64,000 nucleotides of DNA from Aquilaria yunnanensis (GCA_039654915.1 CM077594.1:16119001-16183000), one strand, 5' to 3'. Shown: positions 12,307-24,488, numbered from the stretch's first letter. The notes: generated by a model from the letters alone, not told the origin. A program made the numbers and translations.

Positions 12307-12838
12307 CACTACAAGAAAACAAGACATTTGAGTCGGGAAAAAATGTAGGGAAACCATAGGAAATAGTCATTTCCTACAATTAAAATCGTCGGACAAAACC
12401 GTAGGAAAAAGTAGTGTCGGAAATAAAAACCGTCGGATAAACGTAAAAAGGTCCTACGCTTTTATGATACCCGTGGCCCCCATTATATCCGACGCTTTTG
12501 AGATGCATTAATTCCTACAGTTTTCTGATAAAACTATTTCCTACGGTTTTGTGACCTCTTGTCCTACGCTTTTATGACGCCTGTGGTCCCCATTATATCC
12601 GACGGTTTTGAGATGTATTAATTCCTACGCTTTTATGACGCCCGTGGTCCCCATTATATCCGACGGTTTTGAGATGTATTAATTCCTACGGTTTTGTGAC
12701 TTTAATATCTACTACGGTTTTTTGTCATTCTTCTATCTCCTACGATTTTGTGACAATTTAAAGATTTTAGTAAATTAATTTATACACAAAATAAAAACAT
12801 ATTATATTGCATTATTTAATAATAATAATAAAACACAA

Positions 12839-12870
<32 letters not shown>

Positions 12871-13436
12871 ACAATTGATCAAAGTAATCAATAAAATTAC
12901 TATACATAAAAGTAATCAAATTTTACAGGAAAAAGTTAATTACAAAGAACTGAAGGAGATCTAATATAAAATCAATGAGATGCAGTGCCGGGCTGATCAT
13001 CGTCATCTTGGTGGCTACGATCGTCGGCAGGAGGCTGAGTGGAGGATCCAGTCCGTAGGTCGTCTGAGAGCGTCGATGCAGGTATAATCCCCTGCTGGAT
13101 CAACCTGTTAAGCATAGCGCTCATTGCAGCCTTGGTCTCTCGCTGAACCTGAGTGCGAACGTCTGCCTGTAGCCGTGTAAAATTACTCCGAAGCTGGGTG
13201 TTTTCAGCCCTCAGCTGAGCAATCTCCTCTGAATCAGCACGTGGAGCCTAAAATTTTTTGTAAGTAGCAATTAGCAACGTAAAAGTTAAAAAAATAATTA
13301 ATAAAGTTAAATACAAATGAAAAATACCCGATTTGATCCAAATGTCTGGGGATCAGAGAGTCGGCGCGGAACACCCGATAGTCGGCCCTTTTTTGGTAGG
13401 GCTCGTACCTCGCTCCAGACCTCTGCATCGAACTAC
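12307..13436. mobile_element. CACTA (En/Spm-like) element, one end identified
   Basis: The left terminus is CACTACAAGAAAACAAG (12307), a standard CACTA end. It is followed by dense subterminal repeats on both strands (CCGTAGGAAA, TCCTACGGTTTT, CCGTCGGA) to about 12760, and then by a reverse-strand transposase-associated gene fragment. The right terminus TAGTG was not found. The element abuts a PGG pseudogene at ~13437, so it is probably truncated. A (TTA)n tract lies at 12838-12867. Confidence 0.68.
12975..13436 (-). pseudogene. CACTA transposase-associated protein fragment
   Basis: Two reverse-strand exon-like blocks are visible. One (13436-13320) reads ALPKKGRLSGVPRRLSDPQT. The other (13249-12975) reads SEEIAQLRAENTQLRSNFTRLQ followed by QREETKA-like helices and a terminal acidic QDDDDQPGTASH stop. 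This matches the C-terminal organisation of plant Ptta/En/Spm transposase-associated proteins, with a coiled coil before the end. The AT-rich gap between the blocks may be an intron. N-terminal parts are missing, so it is a fragment. Confidence 0.55.
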
Positions 13437-13860
13437 GGGCGGTCATCCGGATTCTGGGGAGGGTTGACATCGGCGGAGAAAGTGACGGTGGCGATAAGGG
13501 CGACAACGATGAGGAGGATGTTCCTGGTCTCCCTGGGGGTGTCTCGGTCCTCTTGGTATTTGAAGAAGCTGTACCAGCTTCTGCTAGGAGGGAGAAAAAC
13601 GGGGGGAACCGTTTTTCTTGTTGGCGCATGTTTGGGGCTTAGAAATTGGTGTTATATACCGTTGAGATTACTACTTTGCAATGAAGTTAAAAGACTTTGG
13701 ACAGTAAAGTGACTTTAGGCATGGTCTTGGTCTTTTTTTATTTTATTAGTACAGATAATGCACCCAGATCTTTGTTGGTGCTACTTAATTATTCTAACGA
13801 AAGTAATTTAACTAATTACGCCATCAGCCATAATGCTTGTCTTTTTTAAATTATTTTGTC
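13437..13860 (-). pseudogene. Truncated PGG-domain gene copy (5' end and promoter)
   Basis: Reverse-strand 13620-13442 encodes the first ~55 codons of a PGG protein closely matching the intact copy (SRSWYSFFKYQEDRDTPRET, then the ATVTF block), in a frame displaced from the upstream ATG. It is cut off at the junction with the CACTA element. The 5' flank 13640-13860 matches the 5' flank of the intact gene at 11900-12290, including a shared stretch about TGCACCCAGATC. The intact gene's flank has extra sequence in the middle. It is a decayed tandem paralogue. Confidence 0.75.
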
Positions 13861-15610
13861 CGTCAATTACTTTTTTTAATTGTTATACATCATTATTCAA
13901 ATTTAAGCAAACTAATTTGCATATTTGGTGGTGTTTCGTGATTTCAAAATGTATTGAGAATCAGAAACATATATATATATATATATATATATATGATCAA
14001 CAAAATTCTTATCATTGGAACAATAATTTAAAGATTACCATAAAATACTAAAAATTATTGTTAAAAACATAAATGTAAAAGAAAAATGCTACTCTCTTCA
14101 TTTCAAACCTTTAAAGCATTTAATTTGATTGAGAGATTAAGATGTAGTATAATTTATTACTTTTTTTCAATTTTTCAAAAATAAAAAAAATAATGACTAA
14201 ACTATTACTTTTAAACATCAATGATTTATTTGAAATTTTTATTAAAGTTATAGGCAACTTTGAAACATAGAAAGAAATGGAAAATGAAAATTTTACAAAA
14301 AAACTTAAGGACGAAAAGGAGAATTTTTAAAGCTTAGGGACTAACAAAGGCAAATGAAACAAATTTGCTAATACTAAACTATAGGAGACAAAATAATTTT
14401 TCTACTAAACTTTTTTTGTAGGCAAATTTGTCATTAGCATTTTCGTAGTAGGCAATTTTTCCACTGGCCATTAGATAGAGTGAATATTTTATTTGTTTAG
14501 ATAATATTTCATGACATAAATCTTAAATTAGTCTCTAAAATTTTTTTTCTTCACCCTTAACTACTCAAACCTTTCACAATATTTATATGAGTCAAAACCC
14601 TGTGTTGACCACACACACCAATTGTTGATCCTTCTTGTTTTCACTTTTTACATTTTCACCGAGCAACCCTTAATCGGTGCAGCCATTGATCATTTATTCT
14701 AGAAATAGAACGCTTTTGAATTTAGTCTCATCTGTATTAATTAAATCCTATTTGGTCACGGTATGTTCTAAGAAATGTTTCTAAGAGCATTGCTGGGATA
14801 TGTGAAAGAGTAGAGGTAACGCTGTGGTGGAAAAGATAGAAAGTGATGAATGGTATATGTGTTTGTTGGAGAAAAGATAATAGTGAAATTGATAAATTCA
14901 GAGAGTTAGGGGCTAGGGTGTTAGGTGAAAGAAACTTTGAATTAAAACCTATATTTTTCTCATTTTTCCATATTTGCCATGTTAAACAATTGGGAGAATT
15001 GCAATTTAACCCTTTAACATTTACCTTAAAGTACGCTTTGCCCTCTCATATTTCAAAAACCTCTTCAAAACCCCTCAAGGTTTTAAAAAATCTGCACTTA
15101 CCCTCTACAATCTCTTTTGGATATTGGAATCAATGAATTAATTACACTTTAAGACCCTAACTCTAGTTCTTGTTTAAGTTTTCTCCTTATCATATAAATT
15201 ATTTCATTACTTGTCATTTTCAAATAATGTAATATAATAAATTTGTATATGTATTGTTCCTTTCAACTTATCATCTTCCAATTATTTTTGATTTATTTTT
15301 CATTGTGTGTATATTTTTTTATCTTTATATTTTCAATTTTTAAAATAGCTCTAATTAAGGATATCATTTTTATTTTAAAAAATCTCTTACACAAGTCAAG
15401 ATTCAAACACTGACCGACCATGTGATATAGTAGTCTACATGTTAATTGGGCTAAGGCCCAATCAGCCTCAAATTTCTTTTAAGTAAATTATGTGGGTGGT
15501 TCTTAACCATTGATTATCATTCTGCTTTAGTTACTAAACTATTGAATGTTACGTTTTTATTTGAAATTGTTTTGCTTTGGTTTCTTACCACTAAATGAAA
15601 TCTATTAACC
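13861..15610. other. AT-rich intergenic DNA
   Basis: This contains an (AT)n microsatellite at about 13969-13994 and long AT-rich sequence. A short run at 15000-15120 resembles the ends of other non-autonomous elements in the window but has no detectable partner. No gene was seen. Confidence 0.5.
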
Positions 15611-15622
15611 AATAATAACTAT

Positions 15623-16739
15623 AGGTAAATTGCACCCGCTACCCCCAACCTTTAATTGTTGTCTCACTTCTTCTTAACCTTCACTTTGTTCGTAGCGTAT
15701 CCCTAACCTCAATAAAACGTTTTATTTTGACCCATTTTTGGACGGAAATCGTTATCTTGGATGAAAAAAACCACGTCAGCAGATTAGTGTAGGGAAAATG
15801 TTTGTTTTAAACCTTGTAAAAATCCCATTTGCCAAAAAAGCCTTAAAGCTTTTAAATCTAACAAAAAACCTTAAAACTTTCTCCGGCCAACTCTCTCCTC
15901 CCTCTCCTCCCTTTCCGACAACCCCATCTCAGCTGCCTCCCTTTCCAGCGAACACCCTCCTACCTCTCATCCCTATCTGGCTTCTTCTCCATGGTGAGTT
16001 TGGTTAACCGGCTTCCTTCTAGCAAATTGAGCCTCCTTCTCGCAATGAAATCAAGTTTGGTCTTCAACCGCATCTCCCGGTCCTCGTGCACTTGTCGCCG
16101 AATCGCCTTCACCTACTCGCCACTGAATCGCCTTCGCCCACTAACACCGAATCGAGAGGAAGTTGAATCGGGTTGCTCTCTCTTGCTTCCCTCTCGCAAA
16201 TCGGGTAAACTTGGATGAATCGCAATGAATCACGACAAAATCAGGTGAAGGAGAGGAACCATGAATCGCGATGGAATCGGACGAAATTGGACCGGATCGC
16301 AAGTAGGGATGGGGGAGAGGAAGCAGGGATGAGTGAGTGGATGGGTGAGCGACGACGAGGATGGTAAGTGGCAGTGGGTAAGGGAGGCGGACAAAGAAGA
16401 GAGCTGGCCGGAGATGGGAGGACAAGGTGGAAAGGGAGGCCGGAGATAAGGCCACCGGAGAGAGATGAAAGGTAGGAGAGGTTAGCCTGATTTTTTGTCA
16501 GATTGAAAAGCTTTAAGGATTTTTTGGCAAAGAGGATTTTTATAGGGATTAAAACAAATATTTTCCCTTCAATAATCTGCTGACATGGTCTTTTCTGTTC
16601 GAGATAATGATTTCCGTCCAAAAAGGGGCCAAAATGAAACGTTTTATTGAGGTTAGAGATACGCTACAAACAAAATGAAGGTTAGGGTTAAAAGTGAGAC
16701 TACAATTAAAGGTTGGGGGTAGCGGGTGCAATTTACCCT
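15623..16739. mobile_element. 1.12 kb MULE-like element with ~250 bp TIRs
   Basis: The termini AGGTAAATTGCACCCGCTAC and its near-complement at the right end begin inverted repeats of roughly 250 bp. A perfect 9 bp duplication AATAACTAT flanks them (15614-15622 and 16740-16748). The central 600 bp (15880-16480) is markedly GC-richer than the flanks and has open frames on both strands that I cannot identify. A captured host fragment (Pack-MULE) is possible but not shown. No transposase is present. Confidence 0.85.
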
Positions 16740-16748
16740 AATAACTAT

Positions 16749-18820
16749 CCAAAAAAAATTTTTAAAATTTAATTTAAATATTCAGTAACCCTTTTCCATT
16801 AAACTTAATTTGTTTAATATTTTTTTTTTGTAGTTATTAGATAATTTATATTGGTAGTTTTTTTTTCTTTCGTAATGCAATAAGTTTAATTCACAAAGAG
16901 AAAAAAGGTAATTTTATTTATCTATTAACTATAAAAAATTATTATACATATTAAATTTATAGTAAAACAGTTACCGAATTATTTAAATTATAATCTAAAA
17001 AGTTGATACCAGACAAATATTTTGAGTTAACAAATCTTGTTCAATTAAGACCAAAATGAAATATTTTTAATAGATTTATAGCTAAAATGAAGTATTTTTA
17101 ATAAGTTTAAGATAAAAATAAAAAAAATAATAGATTTGGGACGAAAATACAATGATAATTAATGGATAGAGGGCCACGCAATTTACTCAATTTCATTTCA
17201 CTACATTTTTGTCATATTAGAGTATGCTCGTAATTGGCATGCACTTCATTCTAGGTTGATCACTGAAGATACAAAATTTTCAAACCGATTATGTTTATAT
17301 AAAAAAATATAAAATCAAATCTAAGTCATGATCAATTCAGATGTTACGACAAAATTGAAACGTTTCAAAGTTTTTGGTAACCAATTTGATTTGGGATTTA
17401 AGCAAAACCACGATCTTAATTGTAAAAGATACAATTTTAGGCCCCTGAAATGTAAAAGTCAGGAGTTTAGAAAATTTGACTTTATTGGGAAAAAGCAATA
17501 CAAATGACTCATTTCAAAATTTAAGGACCAAAAGATAACATTATACATAAATAGAGGACCTATTACGTAATGTTACCCTTTTTTGGTTCTGAACATTTTA
17601 TGGGCCGAAAGAACATGGTGCGCCTCAACCCAAAAATAGCGTCAATGTAGCAGCCACACCCCTTTTTATAACGTCAGTATGTATTTACTATAGTGTAAAT
17701 TTTAAAATTCCATTAAAAAAAGGATTAGGATTTAAGATTTTTTTTTCCCTAATAGTGTAAAATAAGTAAGGAGAAGTGTATATTTTCAAAGCTTAAGAGT
17801 AGTTTTACTGTCAACTAAAGTTAAGGGGTAACTGTAAAAATTAAAAAAAAAAATTCTATCCTTTCTACCGGATAAGTTAAATATGCTTCATTTTCCTTTT
17901 ATTTGTATGTATTTATATTTTAATATTACTCTTAATAGTCTAAAATAAATGTAAATATATCAAATCCTATGTCATCTCAATATCGGAGATATTTACAAAT
18001 CAGATATTGGATATATACAACTACAATGTACAAGGAAAGTGAAAGACATGTATAAATAATTTAGCCATATATTATTTATATTTTCATTCAATTTATCCAT
18101 AGATTTATATTTTTGTAAATAAAATGACAATTATGTTAAAAAATTTAACTAATAATAAAACAGTAGTGTAGTAATGTATATAAATCAAACATATGATATG
18201 TATATTTGATATGAAACAAATATATATTGACTTTTACATTTGTTTCCTTTCAATTTACTCAAATTTTTATTTTTTTATTTCTTTTTTTCTTGCTTGTAAT
18301 TATTTTCTCTTAACTTATAATTATTTATTCTCAATATATATCTAAGAAAATATTAGGGTATCATTTGAAGAAAGGTCAAAAACTAAAGGATAGAAAAAGG
18401 GTCTAACACTAAACCCTAACCTAGCCCCCATCCTCCACACAGTTACATCCTCTTATCATTCCCCAGTTGTCGGAACGTTCACCACTGCTGTACGCCGCCT
18501 TCATCCTCCCCAGTTCCCACGACGAACGCACCTCCCACATAGTGGCACCGCCACCGGCTTGCTTGCCTCGTCCTTTAGACCCGTCATCACCCTCCCCAAG
18601 CCCCTTGCCAATGATGTCATCTCCCCAAACTGGAAATAGAAGTAAAAGCAAGTAACAAGATGACGGCGATTGTTGGGGGTGCGATCAGCAGCGGTGGAGC
18701 AATAGCGGACACGGTTACACCTCCATGAGGTTGGGCTGTCAAATCAACAATGCTTGGCTAGAGAAGTAGGCACGATCACCACCGACCAAATTGGGGAAAG
18801 GATATGGTGGTGATTTACAA
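16749..18820. other. AT-rich intergenic DNA with a GC-richer patch
   Basis: Mostly AT-rich sequence without genes. A GC-richer patch at about 18415-18770 has short frames on both strands (61-76 codons) with no recognisable domain. Confidence 0.5.
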
Positions 18821-18823
18821 TTG

Positions 18824-19945
18824 GAAAAATTAAAATAACTACTTAAGATTTTGTGAAACCTACAGTTTGGTTCCTGCTATTTGAAATAGCTACACTTACT
18901 CCCTACAAAATTAACACCGTCATTCACTGTCACCAAAGAAAAAAAGAAAATGCTCATTTTGCCCCCTGCCTTCTTTATTAGAAATCTTGCCCCCCTAAAC
19001 TTATGCACTAACGAGGAGCACCATCTCCAATTTTGCCCCTTCCCATCCCCTCTCCATTTGCCTCCTCCTTCGCATGTTCCTCCTCCGCCCATGCCACTCA
19101 GAAACCAATTGTAAGCCCGAAAAAAAAAGAAACTACACAAAATAAGAGAAGAAATTAGAGAAAAAAAAAACAGAAATTGGATTTAGTTCATGAAAAACCA
19201 CATAAAAAGAAAAAAAGATAGAAACCACAGAACAAATCTTGTGAACAAATTAGGTCAGTCTCTGTAAACCCAACATTTGCCTCAACCTATGCTCGGCTTC
19301 GATTTCAGGGTTTCCTATGGGTGGCTTGAAGCTTGAATGACCGATCAGCCAACCCATCAATTTCCGCTCCAATCTTAACTCCCTCTCCAGCTACTCTGTT
19401 GGGCAAGTGAGCAACAACCAAACCCACGACAGGTCTCTCAATCCAACCAGAAAAATGTCCCAAACCCTTGCATCCGACCCGACCTGAACTTGCCCTCGAA
19501 GGTAGAGTTCACCGCTTGGGAGGACTTTCCCGACTGTGGTTGTTCGTTCACTGGGGTGGTTGGAGTCACGCGCTGTGCGGACGACTGCTGGCGGCTACAA
19601 TGGCCCAATGGAGCCACCGCGAGAACTCGAAACTGTGGGTTGTTAGCTCGCATTTGGACATCCTTGGGGAATCAATTGCGGCTGTATGATTAGTCCTTGG
19701 GGAATCAAGAGCGCTGTACGAGAGAGAAGGAGAGAAGAAGAGAGGAGAGGATGACAGAAGTAGAAGGAATAGGAAAGAGGAGAAAGAAAGGTGGGGCAAA
19801 GTTTTCAAAGAAGGATAGTTAGGGGGGCCAAGTTAGACATTTTTTCTTTTACTTCATAATGGTGAATCACGACATAGGTATTTGAAACAGTGGAAACCAA
19901 ACTATAGGTTTCACCAACCCCAGGAAAACTTTTGTAATTTTTCTC
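18824..19945. mobile_element. 1.12 kb TIR element, probably MULE-like
   Basis: Inverted repeats of ~150 bp are visible: the left arm includes GTGAAACCTACAGTTTGG, the right arm the complement of GTGAAACCTATAGTTTGG, and both carry a CCCCCCTAA block further in. The flanks TTACAATTG (18815-18823) and TTAGAATTT (19946-19954) agree at 7 of 9 positions, fitting an old 9 bp duplication. The interior 19250-19790 is GC-richer and unidentified. Confidence 0.7.
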
Positions 19946-20822
19946 TTAGAATTTTAAACAAGGGTAGAATTAAAATTTTATCCGTAGGGCGTCCGTAAGG
20001 TAGGTCTTATTTAATAATGATGCCTTTCTACTTCTACCATGATATAATATGGTATCTGATCATTTTTTTACTCTAAATCTATTAATTTCCATGTTTTTTT
20101 TATTATGTATTAGTCCTTAATTAACTTTTTTTATGTATTGTATTCCATATTAATGTCCATTGAATTAAAACCGTTAATTTATGTAAAAGTAGTTGCACAG
20201 GTAAGTTGAGACACAACGAACATAATTTATGTAGAGGGAACAAGCATGATTTTATTAGTCCCTTGGCTACTAGAAAAATATGATCATGTTCATAGGTGTT
20301 GACACCCAATTTCGTCCGGGTTTTTTTTTAAAAAATTTTTTTTTAAAAAAAAAAAAAAAAAAAAAACTAATTAAAAAAAATTATCATTATTATTATTATT
20401 ATTGCTAAAAAATTTTAATTATGTTAATTAGTTTAAAATATATTTTTATTTTGAGAAGATTTGATTTAAAATAATATATGTGTGAATATGTATGTGTTTG
20501 AAATAAAAATAAAATTTCAGGAAAAAATGACAAAAAAATTAAAAGTTTGAGGTAAAAATGACAAAATTAAGAAGTTTCAGGCAAAATTGACAAATTCTGA
20601 AAGTTCCAGGAGCATTTGGCAGTTTTCACATAAAATTTTGAGCCTGCCGACGTTTTTGGCTCAAATTGACAGAAAACGACAAAATTGTCAAAATCAGAAG
20701 CTTCAGGAACTTATCCAGAGGCTGAGAGACGTAAAGGACTAAAATTGTCATTTTACCAATTTAAGAGATAAGTTTGAAATTTTTTATTAATTTATCCGTC
20801 CACAGTTCAGCTAAGCTCCTTC

Positions 20823-20830
20823 TATAAATA
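20823..20830 (+). promoter_or_regulatory. LTR TATA box
   Basis: TATAAATA sits ~170 bp before the GC-rich block, in the position expected for the retrotransposon's Pol II promoter, so transcription would start near 20855. The same box is in the 3' LTR at 41347-41354. A TATAAATA box also precedes a GC-rich block in the decayed LTR near 52731. Confidence 0.7.
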
Positions 20831-20999
20831 CCCCCCCAAATTCAGTTCTGAACACAGAAAAAAATAGCAAAAAAACTTAGAGCTCCGTTTTAAAAAAAAA
20901 TAAAATTACAGCCCTTAGCCCCAGCCCTCTTCCCTTCTTCCCCAGAAAGCCAAAACTTTTTTTTTCTTTTCTCTGTTCCGTCTCTCTCTCTCTCTCTCT

Positions 21000-21330
21000 C
21001 TCGCCGTGCCCACCACCGCCGTCCGCCGGCCACCACGCCTCCGCCCAGCCGTCCTGCCGCCGTCGTCCGGCCGTCCCGCCGCCGTCGCCGTCGTACCCAG
21101 CCTGACGTCCGCCGCCGCGCCGTTCCCCTTTTCTTCTTCTCTCCCTGCGCCGGCTGCTGCCCGCCGCTCCTCCACCGCCCTCCGCTTCGCGCCGTTGCCC
21201 CTCCGCCCGTGCTCGCCGTCGCCCTGCGCTTCCGCCCCCACGCCCTTGCGCCCCGTGCCCTCGCCGCCGCTCGCCTGGCTGCCCCTCCCTCCCCCCACGC
21301 CGTCCGTGTCGCGCCTCTTTCCTGGGATTC
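21000..21330. other. GC-rich leader block in the LTR
   Basis: About 330 bp rich in CCG/GCC and CpG lie in an otherwise AT-rich LTR, just downstream of the presumed transcription start. Open frames of 127-153 codons exist on both strands, but their Pro/Ala/Arg composition and mirrored openness indicate compositional bias rather than protein coding. The identical block is in the 3' LTR at 41524-41854. Confidence 0.6.
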
Positions 21331-22514
21331 AAAAACAAAAACTAAAGGGTATAACTCTTGTTTTGTCTTCTATCTTTTCAATTTCTTTCACTTTGGTCAC
21401 TAACCTTTTATTTTGTTCTTGCAGAATTAATTCCTAACTATTTTAATTTTTACTTGTTTATTTATTTGTTATTATTACTAACCTTTTTTTATTGTTGTTA
21501 TTAACAACTAACAACTAACTTGACTAACTTTTATTATTATTGTTATCACTAACTTTTATTTTTGTTATACTAACAATTAATTGTGCTAACCACTAACTTT
21601 TATTATTATTGTTATCACTAACTTTTATTTTTGCTATACTAACAATTAACTGTACTAACTTACTAACTTTATTATTATTATTGTCACTAACTTAATAACC
21701 TTTTATTATTGTTATAATTGTTACTAACTTACTAACTTTTATTTTTATTGTTGTTATTATTGTTAACGATTAAATCAATTAACATCATTAACTTTTATTA
21801 TTGTTATTATTAATTTTAACCATTAACTTTACTAACTTTTGATAATTTTTATCATTGTTGTTAACAACTAATTTTTTTATTTTATTATTATAATTATTGT
21901 GGATGACCAAAAAGGCCCACTTTATTATTATTAATTGTCTTTTGGTGGTTAAATTTATTTCACTTTTAATTATAAACAATAATAACAAATTAAAAATTAA
22001 ATAAAAAGAATTTTATGTGAATAATTAAATTTATTAAGGTTAATTAAAAATCATTTTTAAAAGCCAATTATCTTTTGTTATTTCTAAAACATATATTTCT
22101 TAAAAAAAAAAAAAAAAGAGAACAACAACAAAAATTTAATCTTTTATTCCTTTACTAAAATAATTGAATAAACATAAGTAAATAACAACTAATTAAAAGA
22201 AAATCCTTTTATGTGAATGATTAATTTTATTCTTTAAGACTAGCATAAATGTTTTAAGGAAAAAAAAAAAAAAAAGCTAATTATCTTTTATTATTTCTTG
22301 AAGGAGCAATAAGAAAAATTAATTAACTTTTTATCCCTTTTATTAAAATTAATAAACAAACATAATTAAATAATTCTAAATATACAAATCAATTCTTTTT
22401 TAACATATCTTTAAAGTAATGATATTAAAATTTAAAAATTCAAGAAAAATCCAATAAAATTATAATTAAAATTAATAATTAAAAATTAAAAATTAAAAAT
22501 TTTTAAAAATTAAA

Positions 22515-22554
22515 TTCCATGTCCAAATGATCCGCCAGGATCCATGGCTTGGAA
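22515..22554 (+). repeat. 40 bp dyad motif, LTR copy a
   Basis: The outer arms are TTCCA and TGGAA, and the inner arms are GATCC and GGATC around a GCCA loop. The same spacing recurs at 24105-24144 and 24154-24193, in the 3' LTR (from 43039, 44630 and 44679), and in the decayed LTR near 53.5 kb. Confidence 0.75.
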
Positions 22555-23973
22555 ATATTTTTAAATAAAGTATACAAATAAATTTTTCTTTATTAAAAAT
22601 AAAAACTTTGGACTAATATATTAATTATTTAATAAAATATAAATTTTTAGCTTTCTTTATTAATAAAAAGAATAAAGGAGTAAAAATTTTCTTGGGCTAA
22701 TATTTTACTTATTTCTTTCAAAATAATAAAAAAAAAGATATAACATTTTTTTTTTTTTTGTTTCCTTTATTAAATAAAATTTTATTCAAATGATTTCAAA
22801 TAAAGGTAATAATAAAAATCTTTTAGCAAACAAAAAGAACATAAAAAAATCATATAAATATCAAAAACTTTTTATACATATAAATCTTTGATTTCTTTAA
22901 TCTTTTTTCAAAATAAATTATATAAATATCAAAACTTTACCTTTATTTTCCTTATTAAATAATCATTTTTGCTTAATTTTTTTATCAAAAATAAAACAAA
23001 CAAATATTAAGATTTTTATTTTATTTTTGAAATATATATATAAATTTCCGGTTTCATCATTAAATAAGTAAAGTTTTGTTTACTTTTTGATTCACCTTTT
23101 ATTAAATAAAATATTAAGGCTTCACTTTTATTTTTAAAATATACATATAAATCTTTAGTTTTTTTTCATTAAATAAACAAAACCTTGATTAAATAATTAC
23201 TTTCTTGGTTCATCTTTTATCAAATCAAAAAAAATAAGCTTAAAAAAATAAATATGTATAAATATCAAGACTTTCTTTATATAAATCTTTTCTTTATTAT
23301 TTTATTGAATAATTAATTTTGGTTAATTTTTTAAATAAAAAATCAAATACATGAGAATTAAGATTTTATTTTCAACTCTTTTGTTTTCTTTGGTAAATAA
23401 ATAAAATCCTGGTATTAAATAATTATTTTTATAAAAAATTAGTTCATGGTATATTGGCTGGAAACTGTCTCGTGCCCGCTTTTGAGCTGCTTCACCTGGT
23501 GAAGAGGGTCTGGCTGAGTAACAACGCCCAGTACCATGATCAAAGATTTTTTTTCTTATTTTTTTTAAACTCTTTGATTCCTTTAAATTAACTTCTTATT
23601 AAATAAAAAAATTAATTTCTTTTGAATTCTTTTATAAATTAAGAAAAAAAATCAGATAAAAATAAAAGAAAGATAAAAAAAAGAAATAAAAGAAAGATAA
23701 AAAAAGAAATAAAAAAAAAGAAGATAAGAAAAATAAGATAAAAGATAACAAAAAAAAATAATAAAAAGAAAGAAAGAAAAGAAGTAAAAAAAATATAAAA
23801 AAAAAAAGAAATAAACAAAATTTTTTTTAAATTAGTTAACATTAAAGATCATTAACAAAAACTCTAAAATTTCATAAATAAAAATAAAAATTTATAATTT
23901 AGTAATTAAACTAAAATTAATTCTATAATAAATAAGAATTATATAATTAACTATAAATTAAATCAACTTACAT

Positions 23974-24003
23974 ATCCGGATGATCCGTCAGGATCTGCGG
24001 TTT
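23974..24003 (+). repeat. Partial dyad motif, LTR copy b
   Basis: The inner hairpin GATCC-GTCA-GGATC is present, with flanking words similar to the 40 bp motif, but the outer arms do not pair well. Confidence 0.5.
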
Positions 24004-24104
24004 AAAAAAAAATATCACCCTTTTAATTAAATAAATTAAATAAAAAAAAAAAGATAAAAATCCATATTTACAATATGGATTAAATTATTTAAAAGTTCAC
24101 CAAA

Positions 24105-24193
24105 TTCCGTGTCCAAATGACTCGGCAGAGTCCATGGTTCGGAATCAAAAATCTTCCGTGTCCAAATGACTCGGCAGAGTCCATGGTTCGGAA
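24105..24193 (+). repeat. 40 bp dyad motif, LTR copies c and d
   Basis: Two copies lie in direct tandem (24105-24144 and 24154-24193), each with outer arms TTCCG/CGGAA and inner arms GACTC/GAGTC around a GGCA loop. Compared with copy a, both sides of each stem change together, so pairing is preserved. Confidence 0.78.
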
Positions 24194-24470
24194 GTATAAA
24201 ATTTCATACAAACTAATTAATTTAAAAATCCACATTTCGACTAATCCAGTTAAAATTTCTAATTTTGAAAATTAACTGAGAATTATTTAAAAGCAAAGTA
24301 AAACAAAATTAAAATCAACTAAGGTGCCAATTTTTGGGCGTTTTAACAAAGTTGTTTTAACGTAACCGTACTCCCGATCCCCGAACTCTCGCAGACCAAT
24401 TTTAAGGTGACCAATCGACCTAAGAAAACAGATTGGTGGCGACTCCCGAAAACCCGACGTTGCCACAGCC

Positions 24471-24488
24471 TGGCGACTCCACTGGGGA
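24471..24488 (+). promoter_or_regulatory. Primer binding site
   Basis: TGGCGACTCCACTGGGGA starts 3 bp after the LTR end. The initial TGG is complementary to the universal tRNA 3' CCA, and the length of 18 nt is standard. Ogre elements are generally reported to use tRNA-Arg; I could not verify the isoacceptor from this window. Confidence 0.85.

Larger units (their letters stand above)
20297..24467 (+). repeat. 5' LTR (4171 bp)
   Basis: Line-by-line comparison with the 3' LTR shows one base change in an A/T run near 20345, one T-run length change near 22750 and one C/A difference near 24145; the rest that I compared is identical. A TATA box is followed by a CT microsatellite (20982-21001), a GC-rich block (21000-21330) and then about 3 kb of extremely AT-rich DNA with several 40 bp dyad motifs. 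LTRs of 4 kb are long even for Tat elements. Confidence 0.95.

Noticed and set aside
20877..21437. Overlapping 127-153 aa open frames on both strands in the GC-rich LTR block (and at 41401-41961)
   Set aside because: They are Pro/Ala/Arg-biased and mirrored on both strands; openness follows from GC-rich codons lacking stops. There is no domain.
23639..23842. 67-aa minus-strand frame (also 44164-44367) looking like a hydrophobic membrane peptide
   Set aside because: It is only Phe/Leu/Ile/Ser from an A/G-rich low-complexity tract in the LTR.
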